A stretch of 64,000 bases of DNA from Allorhizobium sonneratiae (GTDB lineage Bacteria; Pseudomonadota; Alphaproteobacteria; Rhizobiales; Rhizobiaceae), in contig NZ_JAMKOJ010000006.1 in assembly GCF_023700755.1 (NCBI RefSeq), forward strand, positions 236,822 to 300,821, read 5' to 3'. Every line of letters starts with the position of its first letter. Position 1 is the stretch's first letter. Both the position numbers and the translations under genes were made by a program. This document shows, one piece after another, positions 8,246-17,682 of the stretch. Below the pieces are notes generated by a model. The model was not told the origin of the DNA. It did not search any database and saw only the letters and a list, made by a program, of their open reading frames with translations.

Positions 8246-9193
8246 TCAGTTGGACAGCACGAAGGGGGCGGTATATTTCGCCACATTGTCCTTGGTGATC
8301 AGCAGGCAGTCGAACAGCTGCTTTTCACTGGATGCGCCGGTCTTGCCGGTTTTGAGGAAACTGTCGGCTTCCTCCACGGCCTTGGCGGAGAAGACGGCCA
8401 CCGGCTGAAGCACGGTATATTGCAGTTCACCGGCCTTGATCGCCGCAACGGCATCGGGAGACCCATCGAAACCGCCAACCTTGACCTGGCTGAGTTTGCC
8501 CGCTTCCTTCAGTGCCGCAATTGCGCCCAGCGCCATTTCGTCATTGCCGCTGATCACACCGATAATATCGGGATGGGCCTGAAGAATGGACTGCATCTTG
8601 TCATGACCCTGGGTGCGGTCCCAGTTGGCCACTTCCTTGGCAACCCGCTTCAGATCGGGATATTGCGACAGCACGGTTTCATAGCCGTTGGAACGGGTGG
8701 CGGCATTGTTGTCGGAAGGCGCGCCGAAGAGTTCGGCATAATTACCCTTGTCGCCGACATCCTGCACCCATTGCGTCGCCCCAAGGGCTGCCCCTTGCGC
8801 ATTGTTGGAGACGAGCTGAGCCTTGGCGAGACCTTCCTGGTTGATTTCGGCATTGACGAGGAAGACCGGAATGCCGGCGGCAACCGCCTTTTTCACCGCA
8901 CCGATCGAGCCATCAGCATTGGCGGGATCGAGAATGATTGCCTTGGCCTTGTTGGTGATGGCCGTATCGATCAGGCGGCTTTCGGTGTTGGTATCACCCT
9001 TGTGGGCGCTGACGGTGGCGGTGTAGCCCAGCTTTTCCGCTGTGGCTTTCGCCACCTGGCCTTCCGTGTACCAATAGGGGTTGGACGGATCGTTGACGAT
9101 GATTGTCATCAATCCATCGGCAAAGGCGACGCTGGCCATCAGCGGCAAAGCCGCGGCGGCGGCCATCATAAGTTTCATTCCCTGCTTGAACAT
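8246..9193 (-). CDS. eryG: Sugar/polyol ABC transporter periplasmic binding protein (erythritol, EryG-like)
   Basis: A signal peptide occupies residues 1-25 ('MFKQGMKLMMAAAAALPLMA' then a VAFA-D cleavage region). The mature part is a ribose/galactose-type binding protein (periplasmic binding protein 1 fold) with 'DPSNPYWYTEG', 'ILDPANADGSIGAVKKA' and 'GNDEMALGAIAALKEAGK'. GGGAG precedes the ATG. It belongs to a DUF2291-ATPase-permease-binding protein operon next to eryABCD, the arrangement of the erythritol importer. Ligand assignment is by context. Confidence 0.85.
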   Translation of the reverse strand: MFKQGMKLMMAAAAALPLMASVAFADGLMTIIVNDPSNPYWYTEGQVAKATAEKLGYTATVSAHKGDTNTESRLIDTAITNKAKAIILDPANADGSIGAVKKAVAAGIPVFLVNAEINQEGLAKAQLVSNNAQGAALGATQWVQDVGDKGNYAELFGAPSDNNAATRSNGYETVLSQYPDLKRVAKEVANWDRTQGHDKMQSILQAHPDIIGVISGNDEMALGAIAALKEAGKLSQVKVGGFDGSPDAVAAIKAGELQYTVLQPVAVFSAKAVEEADSFLKTGKTGASSEKQLFDCLLITKDNVAKYTAPFVLSN

Positions 9194-9403
9194 GATCTCA
9201 CTCCCTTTCCATGTGCAGAGGCGATGCCGGTTTTCCCGGCGGCTTTCCGCGACGGCCTGTGGGGCAGCCCCTCCCCGGCGCGAATTCTTTATGTCCGGCC
9301 AATCGTCGTGCAGCCGGAGACATCAAAAGTGGCAGACTCTCTATTTCTTTGTTTCCGTTTGTTTTTCGGGAAAATCGGGTTCCACTTTTTCTCAGAACAA
9401 ACT
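9194..9403. other. Intergenic leader between permease and binding-protein genes with repeat remnant
   Basis: The 210-base gap contains an imperfect stem (ATGTCCGGC near 9291 against GCCGGAGACAT near 9315) and, around 9367-9405, a segment resembling the end of a common rhizobial intergenic palindrome (GGAAAATCGGGTTCCAC). Such structures between transporter genes often stabilise the binding-protein mRNA; that role is inference. No coding sequence is supported here. Confidence 0.3.
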
Positions 9404-10450
9404 CTAACGCCGACCGAAACGAATGCTGTTGAGCAGCACGGCAAGCACGATGACCGCGCCGGTAAAGACGGTTTGCCAATAGGCGGAGACGCCGATGATG
9501 ACGAGACCGTCCGAGAGAAAGCCAATAACGAAAGCGCCAAGCATGGTGCCGAGCACATTGCCGCGCCCACCGGTCAGGGCCGCCCCGCCGATCACCACGG
9601 CGGCAATCGCCGTCAGCTCATAGGAGGTGCCTGCCGTCGGCCCGGCAGATGTCAATTGCGACGACAGAACCAGACCGGCAAAAGCGGCGGTGATGCCGGA
9701 CAGGACATAGACGGCAATCTTCACCCGCTTCACCGGCACGCCGGAAAGCTCTGCCGCCCGTTCATTGCCGCCCGAAGCATAGAGCCAGCGGCCAAAGGCG
9801 GTGCGCGACAACAGCACGGCGCACAAGATGGCCACGGCCGCCAGAATGAGAACGCCGATCGGCACGCTGCCAAGCCGGTTGAAACCCAGCCAGTCGAACC
9901 CGGTATTGCCAAGCTCCGGCTTGCCGCTCAGATTGTTGTAGGTCAGCCCGTTGGTCATCAGCAGCGCTGCACCGCGCGCCACATAAAGCGAACCGAGCGT
10001 GGCGACGAAAGGCGGCACCCGCAGGAAGGCAATCAGCACCCCGTTGACCGCCCCGACGAAAGCACCAAGCAGCGCCGTCAACACCACCACCACCCAGACG
10101 GGCGGATAGAGGATGATCCCATAGTCCTTCAAGGTGACGCCATGCATGAGAAAACCGGCGACCACACCACAAAGACCAAGGGTCGAGCCGACGGAGAGGT
10201 CGATGCCGCCATTCAGGATCACCAGCAGCATGCCAAGCGCCAGAAGACCATAGATCGCCACATGCGAGGCCATGATCAGGAAATTATTGACCGACAGATA
10301 ATAGGGCGACAGCGATGAAAACACGGCGATGATGGCGATCAGCGCGAAAAATGCCCGTGCTTCGAACAGCATCTGCGCCAGATTGAGTTTGCGTTTTGCC
10401 TGCCGGGCCATGGTTTTCTTCTCCGATGTCGTGATGGCGGCCATGGTCAT
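9404..10450 (-). CDS. eryF: Sugar/polyol ABC transporter permease (EryF-like)
   Basis: A RbsC/BPD_transp_2-type inner-membrane permease with about eight to ten hydrophobic segments and the family block 'GLLALGMLLVILNGGIDLSVGS' near residue 90; 'AAVVIGGAALTGGRGNVLGT' near residue 285 is the conserved coupling region. The 348-residue length is normal. The first four bases overlap the ATPase stop codon, so the genes are coupled. It forms the channel for the substrate captured by the neighbouring binding protein. Confidence 0.9.
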   Translation of the reverse strand: MTMAAITTSEKKTMARQAKRKLNLAQMLFEARAFFALIAIIAVFSSLSPYYLSVNNFLIMASHVAIYGLLALGMLLVILNGGIDLSVGSTLGLCGVVAGFLMHGVTLKDYGIILYPPVWVVVVLTALLGAFVGAVNGVLIAFLRVPPFVATLGSLYVARGAALLMTNGLTYNNLSGKPELGNTGFDWLGFNRLGSVPIGVLILAAVAILCAVLLSRTAFGRWLYASGGNERAAELSGVPVKRVKIAVYVLSGITAAFAGLVLSSQLTSAGPTAGTSYELTAIAAVVIGGAALTGGRGNVLGTMLGAFVIGFLSDGLVIIGVSAYWQTVFTGAVIVLAVLLNSIRFGRR

Positions 10451-12006
10451 TGCTCCCCTTGCGCATCATCTGCGACCAGAGCCTGCCCGGAGGCGGCCAT
10501 GATCTGTTCCTTCGTCGCATCCGGGCCGAATTCGGCGGAAATCCTGCCGCGCCGCATGACCAGAATACGATGGGCAATTGCCAGGCATTCGCTGACTTCC
10601 GATGTGGTGTAGATCACCGCCAGCCCCTGACGTGCCCCCTCGGCCAGAAGCCGGAAAACTTCCGCCTTGGCGCCGATATCGATACCCCGGCTCGGCTCAT
10701 CCAGCAGGATGACATCCGGCCTGGTCGCCAGGATCTTGCCGATCACCACTTTCTGCTGGTTGCCGCCGGAGAGCGAGCCGATCGCGGCCCCGCCACCATC
10801 GGTCTTGATATGCACACGGCGGATCGCATCCTCGATCAGGCTGCGCTCGCGACCGGGTGAGGTGAAAAACCGGCTGGCGAAACTGCCAATGCTGGCAAGC
10901 GACAGATTGGCGCCGACCGTCATCGTCTGCACCAGGCCGTCGCGCTGGCGATCTTCCGGCACCAGCGCCAGACCGCTTGCAATACAATCGGCAATGCTGA
11001 AATGGGTGATGTCCTGCCCGTTCAGTTTCACCTGTCCACCTGTGGCTTTCAGGCGCCCGGCTATACATTCCATAAGCTCTGTGCGCCCCGCCCCCATCAA
11101 GCCGTAGATGCAGAGAATTTCCCCGGAGCGAACCGAGAGCGACAGATCGTCCACCACCTTGAAACCAGCCCCGGACGGGTCCATGACCGTCAGCCCGTCG
11201 ACAGAAAGCGCCACCTCACCCCAGTCATAGCCGGTGGGTGGCGAACCGAGATCAAAGCCATCGCCAACCATGTTGCGGACGATCCATTCGAGATCGATGT
11301 CCTTGCGCTCGGCATAAGCGGTCATCGCGCCATCACGCAGCACCACGGCATGATCGGTGATCTGCAACGCCTCTTCCAGATGGTGGGAAATATAGACGAT
11401 CGAGACGCCACGACGTTTGAGATCGCCGATCACCTTGAACAGCACCGCCACTTCGGAGGCACTGAGTGCCGAGGTCGGCTCGTCCATTATGAGAATGCGC
11501 GAATTGACCGACAGGGCGCGGGCGATTTCAACAATCTGCTGCTGACCGAGCCGCAGTTCCTCGACAGGGGTGAGCGGATCGATATCCTCTTCCAGCTCTT
11601 CGAGCAAAAGGCGGGTTTGACGCTCTTCCTCGGCGAAATCGACGCCGGTCGCTGTCATGATTTCCCGGCCCATGAAGATGTTGTCGCGCACATTCATGTT
11701 CGGCGCGAGGCTCAATTCCTGATGAATGATGGAAATGCCAAGGTCGCGCGCATGGGAGGAACTGGCAAAACTGACGGCTGTACCATCGAGCACAATCTCG
11801 CCGGATGTCGGCTGCACCACACCGGAGAGGATTTTCATCAGGGTCGATTTTCCCGCCCCGTTTTCGCCGAACAGCGTCGTCACCTGTCCCTGATAGATGT
11901 CGAAATTCACACCCTTCAAGGCATGGATATTGCCATAGGACTTGGCAATATTGCGCGCCGCCAGAACGACGGTCTTGCCTGTCTCCTCAGCCATCATCGT
12001 CGCCAT
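10447..12006 (-). CDS. eryE: Sugar/polyol ABC transporter ATP-binding protein, duplicated ABC domain (EryE-like)
   Basis: Two fused ABC modules as in RbsA/MglA. The first has the P-loop 'GENGAGKST' at residues 47-55, a variant signature 'LRLGQQQIVEIARAL' and Walker B 'ILIMDEPTSAL'. The second, from about residue 255, has a degenerate P-loop 'YGLMGAGRTEL', signature 'LSGGNQQKVVIGK' and 'VILLDEPSRGID', the normal asymmetry of this class. It drives the adjacent permease. The start at 12006 follows GAGG in the 3' end of the DUF2291 gene. Confidence 0.9.
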   Translation of the reverse strand: MATMMAEETGKTVVLAARNIAKSYGNIHALKGVNFDIYQGQVTTLFGENGAGKSTLMKILSGVVQPTSGEIVLDGTAVSFASSSHARDLGISIIHQELSLAPNMNVRDNIFMGREIMTATGVDFAEEERQTRLLLEELEEDIDPLTPVEELRLGQQQIVEIARALSVNSRILIMDEPTSALSASEVAVLFKVIGDLKRRGVSIVYISHHLEEALQITDHAVVLRDGAMTAYAERKDIDLEWIVRNMVGDGFDLGSPPTGYDWGEVALSVDGLTVMDPSGAGFKVVDDLSLSVRSGEILCIYGLMGAGRTELMECIAGRLKATGGQVKLNGQDITHFSIADCIASGLALVPEDRQRDGLVQTMTVGANLSLASIGSFASRFFTSPGRERSLIEDAIRRVHIKTDGGGAAIGSLSGGNQQKVVIGKILATRPDVILLDEPSRGIDIGAKAEVFRLLAEGARQGLAVIYTTSEVSECLAIAHRILVMRRGRISAEFGPDATKEQIMAASGQALVADDAQGEQ

Positions 12007-12007
12007 C

Positions 12008-12700
12008 CTATTTGACCTCGATGCTGACGGGCGTGACCTGCCAGTTTTTCGGATTGATCAGGGTGAAAGCGCCGACAACGCTCACCGTCTTGCCGGTCAG
12101 CTCATCCGGCTTGAGTGTCGCCAGAACGTCCTTTTTCACTTCGTTGTTGATGGCGGAACCGGCATCCTGATACTGGATCTGGTTGACGAACTGGCCAAAG
12201 GTGATCTTGCCGGTGGCATCGCGCAGATCGGTGCCGTTCAACGCCGGACCGGTCTGAACCCTGACGGTGATTGCCGGATCCATGCCATCGATCTTGACCA
12301 CATTGTAATTGGCCTTGCGCTCGGTCACAGTGCCGGTGAATTTCACCGGGAAGACCGCGCCAATGCCCGCAGGCACCCCATAGGTCTTGGTTGCCGCCTG
12401 CTTGTCTGCCGTGATCGCCTGCGCCAGTTTCACCGCATCGACAGCGCGCGCCTCGACATCGGCCTTGATCTTGGGAAAGGCTTCGGCGCCATAGGTTTGC
12501 GGCGAAAAGACCTTGGCGCGAAAATCGTCGGCAGAGCCAATTTTGACCACTTTGGTGTCGAACGCCATGGCCGCGAGAATGGCTAGCACCGCAACCGTTA
12601 TCACACCATAGGACCGGGTTTTTCTTGAGGATGGCTTGACACGTTCCTGCTTCGCCGCAGGAGCTGCCTGGCTTTGCTTTCCGGCTGTCGTCGCATTCAT
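12008..12700 (-). CDS. DUF2291 family membrane-anchored protein of the polyol ABC operon
   Basis: A single N-terminal membrane segment ('YGVITVAVLAILAAMAFDT', about residues 32-50) anchors a periplasmic domain. The repeated 'FGQFVNQIQYQDAGSAINNEVK' region and overall layout match DUF2291 proteins, which accompany ribose-type sugar ABC importers. The function is not established; a role as an auxiliary periplasmic component is plausible. I start at 12700, which has GGAGG about ten bases upstream; an ATG at 12721 is in frame but lacks a ribosome binding site. It is the promoter-proximal gene of the minus-strand operon. Confidence 0.75.
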   Translation of the reverse strand: MNATTAGKQSQAAPAAKQERVKPSSRKTRSYGVITVAVLAILAAMAFDTKVVKIGSADDFRAKVFSPQTYGAEAFPKIKADVEARAVDAVKLAQAITADKQAATKTYGVPAGIGAVFPVKFTGTVTERKANYNVVKIDGMDPAITVRVQTGPALNGTDLRDATGKITFGQFVNQIQYQDAGSAINNEVKKDVLATLKPDELTGKTVSVVGAFTLINPKNWQVTPVSIEVK

Positions 12701-13535
12701 AAGTTCTAGACCTCCAGGCATTTCAGTCAGCGCTTTTCGTCATAACGCAAAAGCACGCGGTCAGCGTGCCGCAGCAAACGCCGGACAAGGCGGGAAGGAT
12801 GATAGAGAAACGGGTTCAGATGCGGCCTGCGCGCTTTTCACGCACAGGGGAAAACAAGACAGCCAGTACGGAGCTGCATAATCTCAAACCTGTCACGATA
12901 TTCCTCCTCAAGCACAAGCGATCCGTGTCGGACAACGACCACCTGCTTAAACCTCCATTCAGCCGGAACCCGAAGATCACACGCCGGTATCCGTCTGCGC
13001 CATTCCCCCGCTCTCCTCAGGGTTATGACCTCACCCATATCGCCATCAATGATAGATATGTGTTATAAATTATCCAAAACATGTTATAATTTATCAGAGC
13101 TGTCAATTGCCTCTGATCAGATTTTTTGACGATATCAAAATATCGATCCACAACCCCAACAAAACAGACAGATGATCTGCAAAGCCTTGCCTTCAGCATC
13201 CATTGCTTGGTCAAAATCATGAAATTTAAAAAATCATCTATTAAATACAGCAATATAACCCAAATCATGCGATATGATTGATCGATTGCAACCGCAACCA
13301 ATCTATTGCGAAGCAGCAACAACCAGCCCCCATCCATCACCCCGCCTTCTTGCTGTCACGGATAAGGGACGCGACATATCTTCCAGACAATGCGCAAAAA
13401 TTATCTCATAGAGAAATTTTTTACGAGACTTATGATAATTCTATGTTATCAATACCTCACTCTCATGGGATCATTCCCATCACAGTGACAGACCACGAGG
13501 CCGACAGAGGATCGGCAACGCTCCGGAGGAGGAGC
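12701..13535. promoter_or_regulatory. Divergent control region between the transporter and ery operons
   Basis: This 835-base region has no credible gene. It is AT-rich from about 13030. TGTTATAAATTATC (13061-13074) recurs as TGTTATAATTTATC (13082-13095), exactly 21 bases apart, i.e. on the same helix face. AATCAT/ATGATT (13063+200, i.e. 13263-13279, 5-base spacer) and TGATAA/TTATCA (13433-13451, 7-base spacer) are inverted repeats, the latter about 85 bases before eryA. These are candidate sites for EryD (SorC type) or the DeoR regulator; which binds where cannot be told from sequence. Confidence 0.5.
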
Positions 13536-15170
13536 GTGAAACAGCGGTTTGAGGAGGCTGCGGTGAAACAGGCAAAAGCGGATGTCATCATCGGCATCGA
13601 TGCCGGGACCTCGGTGATGAAGGCTGTGGCCTTTACCCTTGCCGGTCAACAACTGGCTGTCGCATCCGTGCGCAATCATTATCAGACCGGCGAGGATGGC
13701 TCCGTCACCCAGTCACTCGACCAGACATGGGCAGACTGCTGTAAAGCCCTGAAGGCGCTTGGTGAAAAACTGCCCGGCCTTGCTGCCCGCACCGCAGCCC
13801 TTGCGGTCACCGGCCAGGGCGACGGTACATGGCTTGTCGGCAAGGACAATGCACCTGTGGGTGACGCATGGCTCTGGCTCGATGCCCGCGCCGCGTCCAC
13901 CGTCAGCCAGCTTGCCGCTGGCGAGATGGACAAGGCGCGCTTTAGCGCGACCGGCACTGGCCTCAACACCTGCCAGCAGGGGAGCCATATGGCCCATATG
14001 GATCGCCATTGTCCCCAGCTTCTCGACCGGGCCGAGGTGGCACTACACTGCAAGGACTGGCTCTATCTGAAACTCACCGGGGTTCGCGCCACAGATCCGT
14101 CCGAAGCAAGCTTCACCTTCGGTAATTTCCGCACGCGCGCCTATGATCCGATTGTGCTGGAAACACTTGGCCTTTCTCATCGCCGCGCCCTGCTGCCGCC
14201 CATTCTTGAAGGAACCCAGCAGACCGATCCCTTGACGGCAAAGGCGGCGGCCGCCTGCGGCCTGCTCACCGGCACGCCGGTCGCACTTGGCTATGTCGAT
14301 ATGGCCATGTCGGCGCTCGGCGCCGGTGTGCGCAGCCATCGAGCCAATGCCGCCTGCTCCGCCATTGGCTCGACAGGGGTGCATCTGAGAGCCAAGCCGG
14401 TCTCGAGCGTGACACTCAATACGGCACGCACCGGCTATGTCATCGCTTTGCCGCTGCCGGGCATCGTCACCCAGGTCCAGACCAATATGGGCGCAACCAT
14501 CAATCTCGACTGGCTTTTGTCACTCGCTGCCGATCTGATCAGCGAGTGCGGTCTCGAAACCAGCCTGAGCGACCTTATTCCCCGGATCGATGACTGGTTC
14601 AACCAGAGCCAGAAGGGCACACTTCTCTATCATCCTTATATTTCCGAGGCGGGCGAACGCGGCCCCTTTGTCGATCCCCATGCCCGCGCCGGCTTTACCG
14701 GGCTGAACAGCCGCCATCGCTTTGCCGATCTGGTGCGCAGCGTCATCGAGGGATTAAGCCTTGCCACCCGTGACTGCTATGCCGCCATGGGCGACATGCC
14801 CGCCGAATTGCGTTTAAGCGGTGGTGCCGCCCGCTCCACAGCGCTGCGCCGCAGCCTTGCTGCCGCCATTGGCGCACCGGTGCGCATATCGAGCCGCGAA
14901 GAGGCGGGCGCTGCCGGTGCCGCGATGATGGCCGCTGTCGCCATCGGTGCCTATGGCATGATGGACGACTGTATCGAAGACTGGGTCTCGCCGCTGCTTG
15001 ATGCGCCGGAACCTCCGGTCATGGCGGATTGCGCCCGCTTCGACCGGCTTTATGCCGCCTATGCCGCCACACGGCGGGCATTGCAGCCGGTCTGGTCGGA
15101 TCTTTCGTCCGCACCGGCCACGACCGGCAGAACAGAGACAGCGGAAACATTGCTGGAGGCGCATGGATGA
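13536..15170 (+). CDS. eryA: Erythritol kinase
   Basis: An FGGY kinase that phosphorylates erythritol to L-erythritol 4-phosphate. The N-terminal block 'VIIGIDAGTSVMKAVAFTLA' and internal blocks 'AVTGQGDGTWLV', 'HCKDWLYLKLTG', 'ATDPSEASFTFGNFRTR' resemble Brucella and Rhizobium EryA closely. The C-terminal 'LRLSGGAARSTALRRSLAA' is the ATP-side block. GTG 13536 follows GGAGGAGGA; GTG 13563 (after GAGGAGG) is an equally good start that would give 535 instead of 544 residues. The open frame extends to 13278 but the upstream part is regulatory DNA. First gene of eryABC-Fe-ADH-eryD-eryHI. Confidence 0.92.
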   Translation: MKQRFEEAAVKQAKADVIIGIDAGTSVMKAVAFTLAGQQLAVASVRNHYQTGEDGSVTQSLDQTWADCCKALKALGEKLPGLAARTAALAVTGQGDGTWLVGKDNAPVGDAWLWLDARAASTVSQLAAGEMDKARFSATGTGLNTCQQGSHMAHMDRHCPQLLDRAEVALHCKDWLYLKLTGVRATDPSEASFTFGNFRTRAYDPIVLETLGLSHRRALLPPILEGTQQTDPLTAKAAAACGLLTGTPVALGYVDMAMSALGAGVRSHRANAACSAIGSTGVHLRAKPVSSVTLNTARTGYVIALPLPGIVTQVQTNMGATINLDWLLSLAADLISECGLETSLSDLIPRIDDWFNQSQKGTLLYHPYISEAGERGPFVDPHARAGFTGLNSRHRFADLVRSVIEGLSLATRDCYAAMGDMPAELRLSGGAARSTALRRSLAAAIGAPVRISSREEAGAAGAAMMAAVAIGAYGMMDDCIEDWVSPLLDAPEPPVMADCARFDRLYAAYAATRRALQPVWSDLSSAPATTGRTETAETLLEAHG

Positions 15171-15215
15171 ACCTCTGTCCTTTCGCCTCTCACACGCTTG
15201 CCCATGGAGCCTCAC

Positions 15216-16724
15216 ATGAACCCTGACAGCATCGATCTTCTGGTGATCGGCGGCGGCATCAATGGTGCGGGCATTGCCCGCGATGCGGCGGGCCGCGGGC
15301 TTTCGGTCATCCTGTGTGAGAAGGATGATCTGGCCGAAGGCACGTCCTCGCGCTCGGGCAAGCTGGTGCATGGCGGCTTGCGCTATCTGGAATATTACGA
15401 ATTCCGGCTGGTGCGCGAGGCGCTGATCGAGCGCGAAGTGCTGCTCAATTCCGCCAGCCATATCATCTGGCCGATGCGTTTCGTGCTGCCGCACAGCCCG
15501 AGCGACCGTCCGGCCTGGTTGGTGCGGCTTGGCCTGTTTCTCTACGACCATCTCGGTGGGCGCAAAAAACTGCCGGGCACGCGGGCGCTGGATCTCACCC
15601 GCGCACCGGAAGGCGAGCCACTGCTCGACAGCTACACAAAAGGCTTTGAATATTCCGACTGCTGGGTGGATGATGCCCGTCTCGTGGTGCTGAACGCCGT
15701 GGATGCCGCCGAAAAAGGCGCGACCATTCTCACCCGCACCACCTGCTTCAGCGCCAGGCGCGAAAAAGGCGTCTGGCTCTGCCAGCTGCGCGACAGCCGC
15801 ACCGGTTCCGTGCGCAGCGTCAAGGCCAAAGCGGTGGTCAATGCCGCCGGTCCCTGGGTCAATGATATCATCAACCGGGTTGCCGGATCGAACAGCCGCC
15901 GTCAGGTGCGCCTCGTCAAGGGCAGCCATATCATCGTGCCGAAATTCTGGTCCGGCCAGCAGGCCTATCTGGTGCAGAACCATGACAAGCGGGTGATTTT
16001 CATCAACCCTTACGAGGGTGACAAGGCGCTGATCGGCACGACCGACATTGCCTATGACGGTGCGCCCGAAGCCGTCAGCGCCGATGAGGCCGAGATCGCG
16101 TATCTGATTGCCGCCGTCAACCGCTATTTCAAGGAAAAGCTACGCCGAAGCGATGTGCTGACCAGCTTTTCCGGCGTGCGCCCGCTGTTTGACGATGGCA
16201 AGGGCAATCCCTCCGCCGTCACCCGCGATTATGTCTTCGATCTCGATAGGACCGGGGATGCCCCGTTGCTCAATGTCTTCGGCGGCAAGATCACCACGTT
16301 TCGCAAACTGTCCGAACATGCGCTGCAAAAGCTCGCCCCCTTCTTTCCCGGCATGGGAGAAGACTGGACGGCCAAGGCGACGCTTCCCGGCGGCGATATC
16401 GCGGGTGCCGATTACGCCTCCTTCAGCGAGAGCCTCAAGAGCCATTATCCGTGGATGCCACGGGCGCTGATGCAGCATTATGGGCGGCTTTACGGCACCC
16501 GCATCCACGCGCTTGTTGGAACTGCGCAGGATCTGGCCGGTCTTGGCCGTCACTTCGGCGGACAGCTCTATGAGGCCGAGGTGCGCTATCTCGCCGCCCA
16601 TGAATGGGCCGAAACCGCTGACGACGTGCTCAAACGCCGCACCAAGGAGGGACTGCATCTGAGCGAGGCGGAACTGGCCGCTTTCCGGGCATGGTTCGAC
16701 ACCGAAGTCGCCAAGGCAGCATAA
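15216..16724 (+). CDS. eryB: L-erythritol 4-phosphate dehydrogenase (GlpD family)
   Basis: EryB oxidises L-erythritol 4-phosphate to L-3-tetrulose 4-phosphate. The FAD motif 'LLVIGGGINGAGIARDAAGR' opens the protein and 'SSRSGKLVHGGLRYLEYYEF' is the GlpD family signature near residue 47. The start at 15216 has GGAG six bases upstream and gives 502 residues, the size of Brucella EryB, shorter than the second GlpD-like protein at 4060-5739. It follows eryA by 45 bases and precedes eryC. Confidence 0.92.
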   Translation: MNPDSIDLLVIGGGINGAGIARDAAGRGLSVILCEKDDLAEGTSSRSGKLVHGGLRYLEYYEFRLVREALIEREVLLNSASHIIWPMRFVLPHSPSDRPAWLVRLGLFLYDHLGGRKKLPGTRALDLTRAPEGEPLLDSYTKGFEYSDCWVDDARLVVLNAVDAAEKGATILTRTTCFSARREKGVWLCQLRDSRTGSVRSVKAKAVVNAAGPWVNDIINRVAGSNSRRQVRLVKGSHIIVPKFWSGQQAYLVQNHDKRVIFINPYEGDKALIGTTDIAYDGAPEAVSADEAEIAYLIAAVNRYFKEKLRRSDVLTSFSGVRPLFDDGKGNPSAVTRDYVFDLDRTGDAPLLNVFGGKITTFRKLSEHALQKLAPFFPGMGEDWTAKATLPGGDIAGADYASFSESLKSHYPWMPRALMQHYGRLYGTRIHALVGTAQDLAGLGRHFGGQLYEAEVRYLAAHEWAETADDVLKRRTKEGLHLSEAELAAFRAWFDTEVAKAA

Positions 16725-16735
16725 GAGACAACGTG

Positions 16736-17671
16736 ATGGAACTGACGCTTTCCTTGAACACCAATCCGCTGGTCAATCGCTTTGCCGAACCGGACGATCT
16801 GATCGACACCGTGGCGCGCGACCTGAAAATTCGCGATCTGCAACTGACCCATGAATTCATCAATCCCTCCTGGCCTGCCTCAACGCTGAGCCGCCTGACG
16901 CGGGAGATGAAGGCGGCGATGGCAAGAACCGGCGTGCGCGTGACCTCCGGCATGACCGGGCCTTATGGCCGTCTCAACCATTTCGGCCATCCCGATGCCG
17001 AGGTGCGCCGCTATTATATCGACTGGTTCAAGACCTTTGCCGATATCATCGCCGATCTCGGCGGCACATCGGTCGGCACGCAATTCGCCATCTTCACCTA
17101 TCGCGATTACGATGATCCCATCCGGCGGGAAGATTTGATCAACATCGCCATTGATTGCTGGCGCGACGTGGCCGACCATGCCCGCGCCGCCGGTCTTTCC
17201 TTCCTGTTCTGGGAGCCGATGAGCATTGGCCGGGAGTTTGGCGAAACCATTCAGTCCTGTCTGGCGCTGCAGGAACGGTTGAAGCAAGCCGATATGGCCG
17301 TGCCGATGTGGATGATGGCCGATATCGACCATGGCGATGTTACATCCGACAATCCCGATGATTACGACCCCTATGCCTGGGCGCGGGCGGTGCCGAAGCA
17401 CTCGCCGATCATCCACATCAAACAGAGCCTGATGGACAAGGGCGGGCACCGGCCCTTTACCGCCGACTTCAATGCCAGGGGACGCATTCAGCCAGAACCG
17501 CTTCTGGAGGCTTTTGCCACTGGCGGCGCTGTCAACAATGAAATCTGTCTCGAACTGTCCTTCAAGGAAAGGGAGCCGAACGACCGCGAGGTTATCCCAC
17601 AGATTGCCGAAAGCATTGCCTTCTGGGCGCCATTCATCGACACCGGAGCAGGTGATTTGCACCTGTCATAA
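16736..17671 (+). CDS. eryC: Tetrulose-4-phosphate racemase (xylose-isomerase-like superfamily)
   Basis: EryC was shown in Brucella to convert L- to D-3-tetrulose 4-phosphate. The TIM-barrel features expected of this superfamily are visible: 'LSFLFWEPMSIGREFG' with the metal-ligand Glu, 'MWMMADIDHGDV' and 'SPIIHIKQSL'. With start ATG 16736 the protein has 311 residues, close to the known EryC length. It lies 11 bases after eryB and 11 bases before the Fe-ADH gene, so it is in the middle of one operon. Confidence 0.9.
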   Translation: MELTLSLNTNPLVNRFAEPDDLIDTVARDLKIRDLQLTHEFINPSWPASTLSRLTREMKAAMARTGVRVTSGMTGPYGRLNHFGHPDAEVRRYYIDWFKTFADIIADLGGTSVGTQFAIFTYRDYDDPIRREDLINIAIDCWRDVADHARAAGLSFLFWEPMSIGREFGETIQSCLALQERLKQADMAVPMWMMADIDHGDVTSDNPDDYDPYAWARAVPKHSPIIHIKQSLMDKGGHRPFTADFNARGRIQPEPLLEAFATGGAVNNEICLELSFKEREPNDREVIPQIAESIAFWAPFIDTGAGDLHLS

Positions 17672-17682
17672 AGGAGCCGAGG

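Noticed and set aside
8204..10318. 704-residue open frame on the plus strand
   Set aside because: It lies antisense to the binding-protein and permease genes, whose family motifs are clear; it shows only the Arg/His/Gln-rich composition of a GC-rich shadow frame.
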